64,000 nt of DNA from Pseudonocardia sp. N23. Its GTDB lineage: Bacteria > Actinomycetota > Actinomycetes > Mycobacteriales > Pseudonocardiaceae. The stretch lies in NCBI RefSeq assembly GCF_002583555.1, contig NZ_BEGX01000155.1, forward strand, positions 62,377-126,376, given 5' to 3'. The first letter of the stretch is position 1. Every line of letters starts with the position of its first letter. Both the position numbers and the translations under genes were made by a program. This document shows positions 10,017 to 18,448 of the stretch, one piece after another. The notes beneath the pieces are model-generated. The model saw only the letters and a program-made list of their open reading frames with translations, had not been told where the DNA came from and made no database searches.

Positions 10017-10496
10017 TCACTGCCCGCACATCGGACCGTTCAGATAGCCCTGCGCGCAGGCGAACCGCACCCGCTCGTCCGTCGATGCGGTCGCCGGGGG
10101 TGCCTGCACCCGGGTCGGCGGCGTCGACGACCGCTCCTGTCGGTCCTGGGGCTCCTGCGTCGGCACCGGCGTCGGCGGAGCTGTGGTCGTCGTCGGTTCC
10201 GCGGTGCGGCGCGGGGCCGGTGCACGCGTCCCGACCGGCACCGCCGGAAGCGGCGGCAACGTCGGCGGAGCCTCGAACGCGGACGGCGGGGCGTCGGCCG
10301 TCGGCATCACGAACGACGACCCCGGCGGGGACGGCGCGAACCGCGGCAGCGCCACCGCGCCCTGTGGGCTGCCCGTCAACGTCACCGCCACGACCGTCGT
10401 CACCGCGAGCGCGGCCGTGACGGCCCCGACGAGCAGGACGCGAGAACTCGGGACACGCACCTGGACCACCGTTCGTGATTGATCTTTTCGGCTCAT
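10017..10496 (-). CDS. Membrane-anchored Pro/Thr-rich protein of unknown function
   Basis: A 159-residue protein with a short basic N-terminus, one membrane helix (about 18-41), a long Pro/Thr/Ala-rich linker and a small conserved-looking end (FACAQGYLNGPMCGQ) with two cysteines that could form a disulfide outside the cell. I do not recognise the family. The ATG at 10496 sits inside the arms of an 11-bp inverted repeat. It is divergent from ychF. Confidence 0.6.
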   Translation of the reverse strand: MSRKDQSRTVVQVRVPSSRVLLVGAVTAALAVTTVVAVTLTGSPQGAVALPRFAPSPPGSSFVMPTADAPPSAFEAPPTLPPLPAVPVGTRAPAPRRTAEPTTTTAPPTPVPTQEPQDRQERSSTPPTRVQAPPATASTDERVRFACAQGYLNGPMCGQ

Positions 10497-10517
10497 CGTA
10501 TTGCGCCGAACGGTGGT
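10465..10517. promoter_or_regulatory. 11-bp perfect inverted repeat around a start codon
   Basis: The arms accaccgttcg (10465-10475) and cgaacggtggt (10507-10517) are perfect complements 31 bases apart, straddling the start codon of the Pro/Thr-rich gene and lying upstream of ychF. It could be an operator or an mRNA fold that hides the start; chance is not excluded. Confidence 0.35.
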
Positions 10518-10558
10518 GTCGGAAGAAGCCGTGACGTCGGCGACTACGCTGGTCCGTC

Positions 10559-11632
10559 GTGTCCCTCACCCTCGGCATCGTCGGCCTGCCGAACGTCGGC
10601 AAGTCGACCCTGTTCAACGCGTTGACCCGCAACGACGTGCTCGCCGCCAACTACCCGTTCGCGACGATCGAGCCCAACGTCGGTGTCGTCCCGCTGCCCG
10701 ACCCGAGGCTGGACGAGCTCGCGAAGATCCACTCGTCCGCCAAGGTCGTGCCCGCCGTGGTGTCGTTCGTCGACATCGCGGGCATCGTCAAGGGCGCCTC
10801 CGAGGGGGCGGGCCTGGGCAACAAGTTCCTCGCCAACATCCGCGAGTCCGACGCCATCTGCCAGGTCGTGCGCGTCTTCACCGACGACGACGTCGTGCAC
10901 GTCGACGGTCGCGTGGACCCCGCGGCCGACATCGAGACCATCTCGACCGAGCTGATCCTCGCCGACCTCCAGACGCTGGAGAAGGCCGTCCCGCGACTCA
11001 CCAAGGAAGCGCGGATGCAGAAGGACCGGCGCGTCATCCTCGAGGCCGCCGAGGCCGCCGTCGAGATCCTCAACACCGGGAAGACGCTGTTCCAGGCCGG
11101 GGTCGACCCCGAGCCGCTGCGCGAGCTGACGCTGCTCACCACCAAGCCGTTCCTCTACGTCTTCAACGCGGACGAGGGCGTCCTCACCGACGACGCGAAG
11201 CGCAAGGAGCTCACCGACCTCGTCTCCCCCGCCGACGCCGTGTTCCTCGACGCCAAGGTCGAGTCGGAGCTGCTGGAGCTCGACGAGGAGTCCGCTCGCG
11301 AGCTGCTGGAGTCGATCGGCCAGCCCGAGCCCGGCCTCTACTCGCTGGCCCGCGCCGGGTTCCACACCCTCGGCCTGCAGACCTACCTGACCGCCGGGCC
11401 CAAGGAGTCGCGGGCCTGGACGATCGCGCAGGGCGCCACCGCCCCCCAGGCCGCCGGCGTCATCCACACCGACTTCGAGCGCGGCTTCATCAAGGCCGAG
11501 ATCGTCTCCTACGACGACCTCGTCGCCGCCGGGTCGATGAGCGCCGCCAAGGCAGCCGGCAAGGTCCGTATGGAGGGCAAGGACTACGTCATGGCCGACG
11601 GCGACGTCGTGGAGTTCCGCTTCAACGTCTGA
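10559..11632 (+). CDS. ychF: Redox-regulated ATPase YchF (Obg family)
   Basis: A 357-residue TRAFAC-class P-loop protein with GLPNVGKST at residues 8-16, a helical insert and a C-terminal TGS domain. Where GTPases have NKxD it reads NADE (in FNADEGVL), the change that gives YchF its ATP preference. It interacts with ribosomes and is linked to stress responses. The start is GTG at 10559. A -10-like TACGCT ends eight bases upstream and no ribosome site is seen, so it may be leaderless. It matches Rv1112, the last gene of the conserved left block. Confidence 0.95.
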   Translation: MSLTLGIVGLPNVGKSTLFNALTRNDVLAANYPFATIEPNVGVVPLPDPRLDELAKIHSSAKVVPAVVSFVDIAGIVKGASEGAGLGNKFLANIRESDAICQVVRVFTDDDVVHVDGRVDPAADIETISTELILADLQTLEKAVPRLTKEARMQKDRRVILEAAEAAVEILNTGKTLFQAGVDPEPLRELTLLTTKPFLYVFNADEGVLTDDAKRKELTDLVSPADAVFLDAKVESELLELDEESARELLESIGQPEPGLYSLARAGFHTLGLQTYLTAGPKESRAWTIAQGATAPQAAGVIHTDFERGFIKAEIVSYDDLVAAGSMSAAKAAGKVRMEGKDYVMADGDVVEFRFNV

Positions 11633-11647
11633 GCTCGGTGTCGGCTC

Positions 11648-12481
11648 TCACTTCGATCCGGCGGCCACCAGCGTCGCGGTGATGGGCTCGAGCTCGGCCT
11701 GCAGCTCGGCCAGCTCCTCGGGAGACAACCCGTCGTAGGGCGGGGTGGCCAGCTCGTCGGTGAGGGCCTCGATGCGGCGCTTGGTCTCGCGGCCGGCGTC
11801 GGTGAACCGGCCGTCGGCGTCGACGAGCCCGCGCTCGCGCAGGCCGGCCATCACCGCGGCCAGCCTGTCCGTCGGCAGGTGGTGCACCCGCCCGAACGAC
11901 TCCGCCGGGTGGATGCCGTTGTCCAGGGCGCTGAGGATATGGGCCTCCGTGCCGCCGATCTGAGCGCCGAGCAGCGCGGCGACGTGCCCGTCACCGCGGT
12001 GCTCGCGCAGCACGGTCGCGGAGTGCCACAGCCGGTCCAACGGCTCCACCGGGATCGGCAGCGTGCGCATCCCGGCGTACATCACCCGGCCGTTCGTCGG
12101 CGCACTCGTCGCGGCCTTTGTGGTGAGGTCGGCGGCGCGCACCAGGCCGGGCGAGCCGGCCAGTTCGGCACCGAGGATGCGCCGCAGGGCTCTCACGCTG
12201 CCCCGCTGCCACGCGGCGCGCGACACCTCGGCCGGGACCGTCTCCCACACGCCCGGGATGTGCCGGGCGACCTCGCCCTCGGCGAAGCTGTAGAAGGCCG
12301 CGTGCACCACCTCTGCCGCGACCCGTCCCAGCGGCGCGGCGCGGCTCGCGAAGTAGTCGTCCCAGTAGGTGCGGTGGCCGAGCGCGGACAGCTCCTCGCC
12401 GGGCTCGTCGGCGAAGTAGGTGACGAGGCAGATCGGCTCGAGCAGGTCGGTCATTCGGCGGGCGATGTTCGTGGTGGGCAT
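11648..12481 (-). CDS. SCO6745-family protein
   Basis: A 277-residue, mostly helical protein (starting MPTTNIARRMTDLLEPICLVTYF) resembling the actinobacterial SCO6745 family. The C-terminal 100 residues read like a winged-helix/MarR-type region (LAAVMAGLRERGLVDADGRFTDAGRE...). Function is unknown; a DNA-binding or heme/redox role would be a guess. The ATG at 12481 is preferred over one 33 bases upstream because the family begins with the short LEPICLVTYF helix. It is convergent with ychF. Confidence 0.6.
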   Translation of the reverse strand: MPTTNIARRMTDLLEPICLVTYFADEPGEELSALGHRTYWDDYFASRAAPLGRVAAEVVHAAFYSFAEGEVARHIPGVWETVPAEVSRAAWQRGSVRALRRILGAELAGSPGLVRAADLTTKAATSAPTNGRVMYAGMRTLPIPVEPLDRLWHSATVLREHRGDGHVAALLGAQIGGTEAHILSALDNGIHPAESFGRVHHLPTDRLAAVMAGLRERGLVDADGRFTDAGRETKRRIEALTDELATPPYDGLSPEELAELQAELEPITATLVAAGSK

Positions 12482-12545
12482 GGCGATCCGACCGCGCCGA
12501 GGTCCGGGACTCATCGGTTCGCCGGGAAGTTCGCCACCCTGCGGG

Positions 12546-13706
12546 TCACGCCGCGCGCGCCGCCGACCCGCCCGAGGGTCCGGCGATGTGGCGGATCGTC
12601 ACGATCTTCGGGGTCCAGGACGACAGCGGCGAGACGATCACGCCGCTGCGGGAGTCGTGGGCGTCGACGACCAGGCCGTGACCGATGTACATGCCGACGT
12701 GCCGCGGGTTGCGCGGTGACCCCAGTGAGCCGGGGATCAGCAGCAGATCGCCCGGCGCGACCCGGGAGAGCTCGACAGGGGTGCCCGCAGTCTTCTGGGT
12801 GACCGTCCCCGCCGGGACGGGCACACCAGCCGCCGCCCACGCCGCCGTCATCAGGCCGGAGCAGTCGAAGGCGTCGGGCCCTTTGGCTCCCCACACGTAG
12901 GGACGGCTGATCTTGGAGATCGCGTAGGCGACGGCGGCCCGCTGCCGCGGATCGGCCGGCAGCGTGAACCCCGCAGGCACCCGGTCCTTCGCGACGCGCG
13001 CCGGGGACCGTTGCGGTCCGCCGCGGGGCGTCGGGTCCTCGGCCCGTGCCGGGACGACGTCCGCGGCGCCCTGGTCGGCGCAGCGCAGCGTCGCCGCGGC
13101 AGCGGCCTGCGGATCCTCCGGTGTGCTCTCGTCGGGACCCGGCCACAGGTACGCGACCAGTGCGGCGGCGGCGCGCTCGGCCGGGGCGTAGCGGTGCGGG
13201 AACGCCGAGCGCTGCACCGTCTGCGCCGCAACGCCCGGCGCCATCGTCGCCCACCCCGGCACCAGCGTCAGCCGGTCGAAGAATGCGGCCGCCGCCAATG
13301 CCGGGTTGAGCACCGTCTCCGGCGGACCCCAGCCCTGCGAGGGTCGCTGCTGGAACAGACCCAGCGAGTCGGCGTGGCCGTGGGACATGTTGCGCAGCGC
13401 CGACTCGACGATCGCCGTCGACACCGCGACGACCGCAGCCCGCCGCGGCAGCTGCCGCGACACCGCGACCTGCACGATCGTCTGCGCGTTGTCGGTCTGC
13501 TCGGCCGACCACGAGCGGTCACCGAGCTGCCGGGCCCCCCCGCCCGGGCCGCCGTCGCCTGCGCAGCCACCGGCCAGTGCGCCACCGAGCACCGCGACCA
13601 TCGACATGCCGGTCAACAGCGCCGTGGACGACCCCAGCCACACGGCGACGACCACGACGACCAGTGCCGCCAGGCGTGGCCGCCGGGTGCGCCGCACTCC
13701 CGTCAC
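12546..13706 (-). CDS. Membrane-anchored lysozyme-like + NlpC/P60 peptidoglycan hydrolase
   Basis: A 386-residue cell-wall enzyme. A basic N-terminus and hydrophobic stretch (about 11-48) form the membrane anchor. Residues 70-190 resemble the lysozyme-like domain of conjugation muralytic proteins, with a possible catalytic Glu101 and the segment SLGLFQQRPSQGWG. Residues 255-380 are NlpC/P60, with Cys282 in FDCSGL and candidate histidines 336 and 350. It would cut both glycan strands and stem peptides, opening the wall for the secretion channel. The GTG at 13706 overlaps the trypsin-like gene stop by four bases. It is the last gene of the twelve-gene run. Confidence 0.85.
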   Translation of the reverse strand: MTGVRRTRRPRLAALVVVVVAVWLGSSTALLTGMSMVAVLGGALAGGCAGDGGPGGGARQLGDRSWSAEQTDNAQTIVQVAVSRQLPRRAAVVAVSTAIVESALRNMSHGHADSLGLFQQRPSQGWGPPETVLNPALAAAAFFDRLTLVPGWATMAPGVAAQTVQRSAFPHRYAPAERAAAALVAYLWPGPDESTPEDPQAAAAATLRCADQGAADVVPARAEDPTPRGGPQRSPARVAKDRVPAGFTLPADPRQRAAVAYAISKISRPYVWGAKGPDAFDCSGLMTAAWAAAGVPVPAGTVTQKTAGTPVELSRVAPGDLLLIPGSLGSPRNPRHVGMYIGHGLVVDAHDSRSGVIVSPLSSWTPKIVTIRHIAGPSGGSAARAA

Positions 13707-14605
13707 CGGTCGGCCGCGTCGAACAACGCGCGGGCACCCGCGCCGATCGCGACGGCGCTGAGCCGGCCGTTCGACTCGTCGACGAAGCTCGTGACCGCCG
13801 CGACCGTGCCGATGCCCGTCCCCACGTCGAAGCTGTGCAGCCACGGCCCACCCGACGCGCCGGGCGTCATCGAGCACCGCATCTGCAGTGCCCCGAAGGC
13901 TGCGCGGTTGACCGTCACGCCCGGGCTCGTGCAGCGCCGCAACGTGCGGCCGTCGAACGGTGTCGCGGCCGGGTACCCGAGCGCCGTCATCGGGGTGCCC
14001 GCCGCGACCGTGCCGAACGCGATGCGCTGCGCCTCGACGACCTCCTGGGCCACCCGGCCGCCGACCCGGCCCAGTCGCAGGAATGCGATGTCGTAGGTCG
14101 GTTCGCCCGACCCGGCCCAACGTGGGTCGACCTCGACGCGGTCGACCGGCCAGCTGCCGAACGGTGCCCGGTCGCCGTCACGGCCGGGCACGAACCCGGT
14201 CACCGCCAGCGGGCCGGGGGCACCGTCGCCGGGTAGCTCCATCGGCGAGCGCGCGGGCCGGTGCACGCAGTGCGCCGCCGTCACGGCCACGCTGCCGCTG
14301 CGGGAGTCGACGACCGTTGCGGTGCAAGAGGTTCGTTCGGTGCGTAGCTGACCGACGGTCGCCGAGAGGGGTGCCCGGAACACCGAACCGCTCGCGTCAC
14401 CGGTGGTCGGGCCGTCGCCGTCGCGATGTGCGGCCGCGGCACGTCGGAGATGGCCGTCGAGGTCCGCGGTCTCGCTGAGGATCGCGGCCGGGGGAGGGCC
14501 CGCCGTCGCTCGCGGAGCGGCCGGTGCGGTCGGGACGGGGGCGGACAGGGCTACGGTGACCGCGCACAGGGCTGCGACCAGCGACGCGCGGCGGGAGCAC
14601 GTCAT
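13703..14605 (-). CDS. Secreted trypsin-like serine protease
   Basis: A 300-residue exported protease. The signal peptide (about 1-32) ends in an Ala/Pro-rich stretch, followed by a chymotrypsin fold with a complete triad: His112 (TAAHC), Asp172 (YDIAF) and Ser251 (PGASGGPW). A disulfide partner for the TAAHC cysteine is visible at Cys94. The ATG at 14605 is chosen because it overlaps the preceding gene's stop by four bases (ATGA); another ATG lies nine bases upstream. A protease inside a secretion operon could mature exported substrates or machine parts, which is inference. Confidence 0.82.
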   Translation of the reverse strand: MTCSRRASLVAALCAVTVALSAPVPTAPAAPRATAGPPPAAILSETADLDGHLRRAAAAHRDGDGPTTGDASGSVFRAPLSATVGQLRTERTSCTATVVDSRSGSVAVTAAHCVHRPARSPMELPGDGAPGPLAVTGFVPGRDGDRAPFGSWPVDRVEVDPRWAGSGEPTYDIAFLRLGRVGGRVAQEVVEAQRIAFGTVAAGTPMTALGYPAATPFDGRTLRRCTSPGVTVNRAAFGALQMRCSMTPGASGGPWLHSFDVGTGIGTVAAVTSFVDESNGRLSAVAIGAGARALFDAADR

Positions 14606-15339
14606 CGGGCACAACGCCCGGAACCGAGGACCGCGCCGGTGACGGCCGGGACCGCGCCGGTCACGTTGTCGAGCGACGTCACGCCGTTCCGCCCGGCGGG
14701 GGCGTGGTCGCCCTCGCCGAACGTGTCGGCGCGGACGGTGACCCCGGTGAGCGGGCCGGCGTTGAACGTGATCGCGCCGCGGCCGTTGCCGCCGATGTGG
14801 TTCCCGCTGATCGTGACGTCGGAGAGCTCGCAGTCGCGCAGCACCACGTGGTCGACCCGGTCGCCGTACACACCCTGTGTCGGCGACCCCCGCACGTGGA
14901 GCCCGACCAGCTCCACCCAGGAGCGTCCGTCGAGAACGACGAGCCCGTTCCCCGAACGGGGTCCGCCCTCGACGACGACCTCCGCGCCGGGTGCGGCGGG
15001 GATGGTCAGCCAGCTGCCGGGGCTCGACGCCTCGACCGCGGCGCCGATGTCGCGGTACCGCCCGCCGGCGCCGACCGTGAGGGTGCGGCCGCGGCCGCGG
15101 GCGCCGTCGTCGATCCCCGTGACCGGGTCTGTGCAGGTCGCGTCATCGCTCCCGCGTGATCCCCGGTCGCGGGCGGTGCCGGGCTCGCGGTCGCCCGGTG
15201 ACGTGGGCCGGCCGGTGCACCCCGCGGCGGGACCCGCTCCGATGCCGGCGACGGCGACGACCACCGCGACGACCACCGCGACGACCACCGCGACGACCAC
15301 CGCGACGACCACTGCGGCGCGCCACGACCACGGCCTCAC
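14602..15339 (-). CDS. Membrane-anchored parallel beta-helix protein
   Basis: A 245-residue protein with a near-perfect (VVVA)n membrane helix at residues 8-32, a short linker, and an extracytoplasmic domain whose pattern (LTVGAGGRYRDIGAAVEAS, VVVEGGP, WVELVGLHVRG, HVVLRDCELSDVTISGNHIGG) is that of a right-handed parallel beta-helix of the pectate-lyase-like type. No catalytic residues are evident, so it may bind sugar or wall polymer rather than cut it. The GTG at 15339 overlaps the VirB4-like gene stop by four bases (GTGA). Confidence 0.65.
   Translation of the reverse strand: MRPWSWRAAVVVAVVVAVVVAVVVAVVVAVAGIGAGPAAGCTGRPTSPGDREPGTARDRGSRGSDDATCTDPVTGIDDGARGRGRTLTVGAGGRYRDIGAAVEASSPGSWLTIPAAPGAEVVVEGGPRSGNGLVVLDGRSWVELVGLHVRGSPTQGVYGDRVDHVVLRDCELSDVTISGNHIGGNGRGAITFNAGPLTGVTVRADTFGEGDHAPAGRNGVTSLDNVTGAVPAVTGAVLGSGRCAR
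15254..15313 (-). repeat. Five 12-bp tandem repeats encoding a membrane helix
   Basis: Five copies of gcgacgaccacc (the last ends in t) encode alternating Val-Val-Val-Ala and make up nearly all of the beta-helix protein's membrane anchor. Repeat gain or loss would change helix length by four residues at a time without a frameshift. Confidence 0.9.
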
Positions 15340-16934
15340 CGTGACGCTCCGACCGCTGATCCGTCGACCCGTGTGGGGCGTCGCGGAGCCTGCCGGGCCG
15401 GCGCGCGGAGCGGGGCGTCGGTGTCGAAGAGGCGCTGCTCCGTCGGCGACAGGACCGTCTGCACCTTGCGGCCCGGGTGGTTCTCGATCTTCCACAGCGC
15501 CCGCCCTCGGCGCTCCATCGCCCAGCCGGTCGTCGCCTCCTGCTCCCGTTCGGAGAGCGCCAGCTCCGCGGCCAGCTCGTCGGCGACGCGGGTCGACTGG
15601 CCCAGCAGGATCCGCGTCGAGCAGAGCGACAGCAGGTCCTTCGCGATCGCGACCTCCTGCGACCCTGCCTCACCGACCGAGAGCAGGTCCGACGGCTTGT
15701 GCATGACCAGCAGCTGGATGCGGCGCTCGGCGCGGGAGAGCCGCAGGTCGGAGTCGACGGCCTGGACGGCCCGCAGCCCGAGCCGCAGCTGCCGCCACAC
15801 CTCGTCGCGCACCACGATGCGGACCTCACCGTCGTCCTGCAGGTCGGTGATCATCGACGACCAAGAGCCGAGGCAGGTCAACGCCACCGCGACGGCCTGG
15901 TCACCGCGGGAGCGCAGCCGGGACAGGTCCATCGACTGGATCGGCGCGTCCCAGTCGAGGTCGACGTTCGTGGGGGCGTCGAACAGGCCGGCGAGCGGCC
16001 CGTGGACGAGGTTGGACAGTGCGTCGGTGATCAGCCGGGTGTGGTCGAGGAACTCGCGTTCCCCGGCGAATCGGGCCGGCCGCCAGAGGTCCGGGTCGGG
16101 GTCGGCGAGGGCCTTCGCGACATCGGGGATCGTGATGGGCCGCAAGCGGGACGCGGCGCCGCCGTCGCCACCGACGAGCCGGCGCAGCACGACGGAGAGC
16201 ACCAGCTCGTCGGTGACGGTCGGGCTGTAGCCCTGGGTCTCGGCGAGCGCCGCGAGCAGCCGGGTCCAGCGCGCGATGATGCCGGTGAGCTCCTCGCGGC
16301 GGCGGGCGGGCGACCAGCGGGCCCAGCGGGCGGCGAGCGGGCCGAGATCGAGGGCGTTGAGACGGGCTGCGCTGCCCTGGCCGAGCTCAACCGGGGTGAT
16401 GCCGAGTGCACGCAGCAGCGGCGTGTACTCGCCCTTGACGTCGCCGGAGACCAGCGTCTTGATCCCGAACAGCATCATGCGCAGGCAGAACGCGACGACC
16501 GTCGACGACTTTCCGCGGCCGGGCTCGCCGAAGACGACCATGTTGGGGTTCGTGGCGAGGCCACGCAGCAGCCACTCGACGGGGTGGCAGTAGAACGCGC
16601 CGCCGGACAGCGCGTCGTAGCCCATCCGGGCGCCGACCGCCGGGACGCCCTCGGCGGCGAGCAACGGGAAGAGTCCCCCGACCTCGCCCGTCGTCGCGCG
16701 GTAGACCGGCACCCGGTCGACGGCCTCGACCGCGGCCCAGCCGTGACCGGGTTCGGCGCGACCATGTCGCGGGACCCGTGGCCGGCTCACGCGGCCGCGA
16801 TGATCGTCGGACGCCGCGGCGGGGACGGCGGGGTCCCCGCCGCGGGCGCCGGCACCGAACAGCGCGAGCAGGTCGTCCGCGCCTCGCCCTCGCGGAGCCG
16901 CGCCGCCGGACGGCCGTCGGGACATGGCACTCAT
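15336..16934 (-). CDS. VirB4/TraC-like conjugation-type ATPase
   Basis: A 532-residue P-loop ATPase of the HerA/VirB4 type. Walker A is GEPGRGKSS (136-144), followed by the VirB4-style FCLRMM...SGDVKGEY segment. Walker B is in VRIVVRDEVW with Asp377-Glu378, and a downstream QLLVMHKPSDL / ILLGQSTR region matches the motif order of secretion ATPases. It should power substrate movement or machine assembly at the inner face of the membrane. The ATG at 16934 overlaps the SCO6880-like gene stop by four bases. It is shorter than plasmid VirB4s (about 800 residues), because the N-terminal VirB4 domain is carried by the separate SCO6880-like protein. Confidence 0.8.
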   Translation of the reverse strand: MSAMSRRPSGGAAPRGRGADDLLALFGAGARGGDPAVPAAASDDHRGRVSRPRVPRHGRAEPGHGWAAVEAVDRVPVYRATTGEVGGLFPLLAAEGVPAVGARMGYDALSGGAFYCHPVEWLLRGLATNPNMVVFGEPGRGKSSTVVAFCLRMMLFGIKTLVSGDVKGEYTPLLRALGITPVELGQGSAARLNALDLGPLAARWARWSPARRREELTGIIARWTRLLAALAETQGYSPTVTDELVLSVVLRRLVGGDGGAASRLRPITIPDVAKALADPDPDLWRPARFAGEREFLDHTRLITDALSNLVHGPLAGLFDAPTNVDLDWDAPIQSMDLSRLRSRGDQAVAVALTCLGSWSSMITDLQDDGEVRIVVRDEVWRQLRLGLRAVQAVDSDLRLSRAERRIQLLVMHKPSDLLSVGEAGSQEVAIAKDLLSLCSTRILLGQSTRVADELAAELALSEREQEATTGWAMERRGRALWKIENHPGRKVQTVLSPTEQRLFDTDAPLRAPARQAPRRPTRVDGSAVGASR

Positions 16935-18448
16935 CCGTCCAGCCCTCCCCGCAGCCGCGGCAGCCCGATACCGACGGGCAGCACCGCCGCCACGAACGCC
17001 GAGTCCTGCGCGAGCTCGAGGCGCAGCAGCCGGAACCGGCCGGACGCGTCGTTCTCCAGCCGCGCCGCGTGGTCCTCCACGTCGCGGTCCGCGGGTACGG
17101 TCACCGAGGCCGCTACGGTGAACCGCACCATCGACTGACCTGCTGCGACCGCAGACTCCTGGTCGCGGGCGCCGTCGGAGCGACGCCGGTCCGTCGCGGT
17201 GTCGCCGACGCCGCGGGCCGCACGCCAGTCCCGCATCGCCGTGGAGCGGAAGCGGCCGGATCGCACCGCGCGGGCCGCCGCCCGCGCGGACAGGGCCTCG
17301 TAGTGGATCGCGACCGTTCGGCGCTCACCTTCGCTGCGGACGGCCAGCAGCGGCCCCAGCGAGCCGAAGACCGTGCCGGTCGGCGGCATCATCGCCGCGT
17401 AGGAGACCGTCGAGAAGCCGTCGTGGTGGTAGGCGCGCGCGGCAGGGGCAGGAGCGAGCGCCGGGCCCGCCGCGGACAGGGGGAGCCCGCTGCGCCCCGT
17501 CAGACGGTCGCGGGTCAGTCCGGCGGCCGCGGCAGGGTTGAACCCCGTTCGGATCGCCGCTGCCATCCCGCTGCCCGACAACCAGGTCACCGACTGGACG
17601 CCCAGCGTCGTCAGGGCGTCGTCGAGGCCGTCGAGGACCCGGTAGAGGACGCTGGCCCGGCCCTCGACGCCACCGCCCGCGGCGGCCGCCGGGCGGCGCA
17701 ACGCCGTCTCCGGGCCGGACACCGTCACGAACAGCTCCGAGCGCACCGACGCCGCGCCGACCGTGCGGTCGAGCTCGTCCGCGGCCCGGCGGGCGAGCAG
17801 GGGCGCGTCGGGGACCTCGTGCAGCGACCGCCACACCCCGTACTCGGTGCCGTCGTCAGGAACGGTCCTGACCAGCAGCGACAGCCGGTCGACCACGTCC
17901 CGTCGGCCCATGGCCACGAGCAGGTGGCCCAGCCGCCCGGCGAGCCGCTCGCACTCGGTGTCCGAGAGCATCCCGACGCCGGAGTGCGCGAGCCGGGCCG
18001 TGGCGCCCCAGCGGCCGTCGCCGGTGTCGTGGATCAGGCACAGCCGGCCCTGGTCTCGGAACGGAGGACCGTCGGGGAACTCGACGCGGGTGAGGACACC
18101 CGGAAGGTCCGGTTCACCGGGCGGGCCGGCGAGGCCTGCGGCGGCCTTCGACTGCCAGAGCGACCAGCGCATCAGGACTCCTGTCCGGAACGAGACGAGA
18201 TCGGCGAGCCAGCGCAGCGGCGGGCGACCACGCACGGGCACGACGACGAGGGCGACCAGCAGGCCGTCGACCGCGACGAGTCCGACGACATGGCCCCAGC
18301 TGCCGGAGGTGAGCGCGAGCAGTACCGGCACGACGAGCGCGAGGCACGCGAGGGCCTGCGGCGGGCTGAGGCCGAGGACCCAGCCGCCGCGTTCGCGGGC
18401 GTCGAGGTCGCGGTAGACGCGCGGCGCGTCGCCGGGGCGTGCGCTCAC
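16931..18448 (-). CDS. SCO6880-family conjugation-type membrane protein
   Basis: A 505-residue protein with two N-terminal membrane helices (about 31-47 and 52-72) and a large cytoplasmic domain. Its layout and segments (RGRPPLRWLADLVSFRTG near the membrane, RDQGRLCLIHDTGDGRWGATARL) fit the SCO6880 family that accompanies actinobacterial VirB4-like ATPases and resembles PrgI/VirB3 plus the VirB4 N-domain. It probably docks the ATPase to the channel. The GTG at 18448 overlaps the VirB6-like gene stop by four bases; the frame is open far upstream but reads Arg-rich antisense there. Confidence 0.72.
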   Translation of the reverse strand: MSARPGDAPRVYRDLDARERGGWVLGLSPPQALACLALVVPVLLALTSGSWGHVVGLVAVDGLLVALVVVPVRGRPPLRWLADLVSFRTGVLMRWSLWQSKAAAGLAGPPGEPDLPGVLTRVEFPDGPPFRDQGRLCLIHDTGDGRWGATARLAHSGVGMLSDTECERLAGRLGHLLVAMGRRDVVDRLSLLVRTVPDDGTEYGVWRSLHEVPDAPLLARRAADELDRTVGAASVRSELFVTVSGPETALRRPAAAAGGGVEGRASVLYRVLDGLDDALTTLGVQSVTWLSGSGMAAAIRTGFNPAAAAGLTRDRLTGRSGLPLSAAGPALAPAPAARAYHHDGFSTVSYAAMMPPTGTVFGSLGPLLAVRSEGERRTVAIHYEALSARAAARAVRSGRFRSTAMRDWRAARGVGDTATDRRRSDGARDQESAVAAGQSMVRFTVAASVTVPADRDVEDHAARLENDASGRFRLLRLELAQDSAFVAAVLPVGIGLPRLRGGLDG

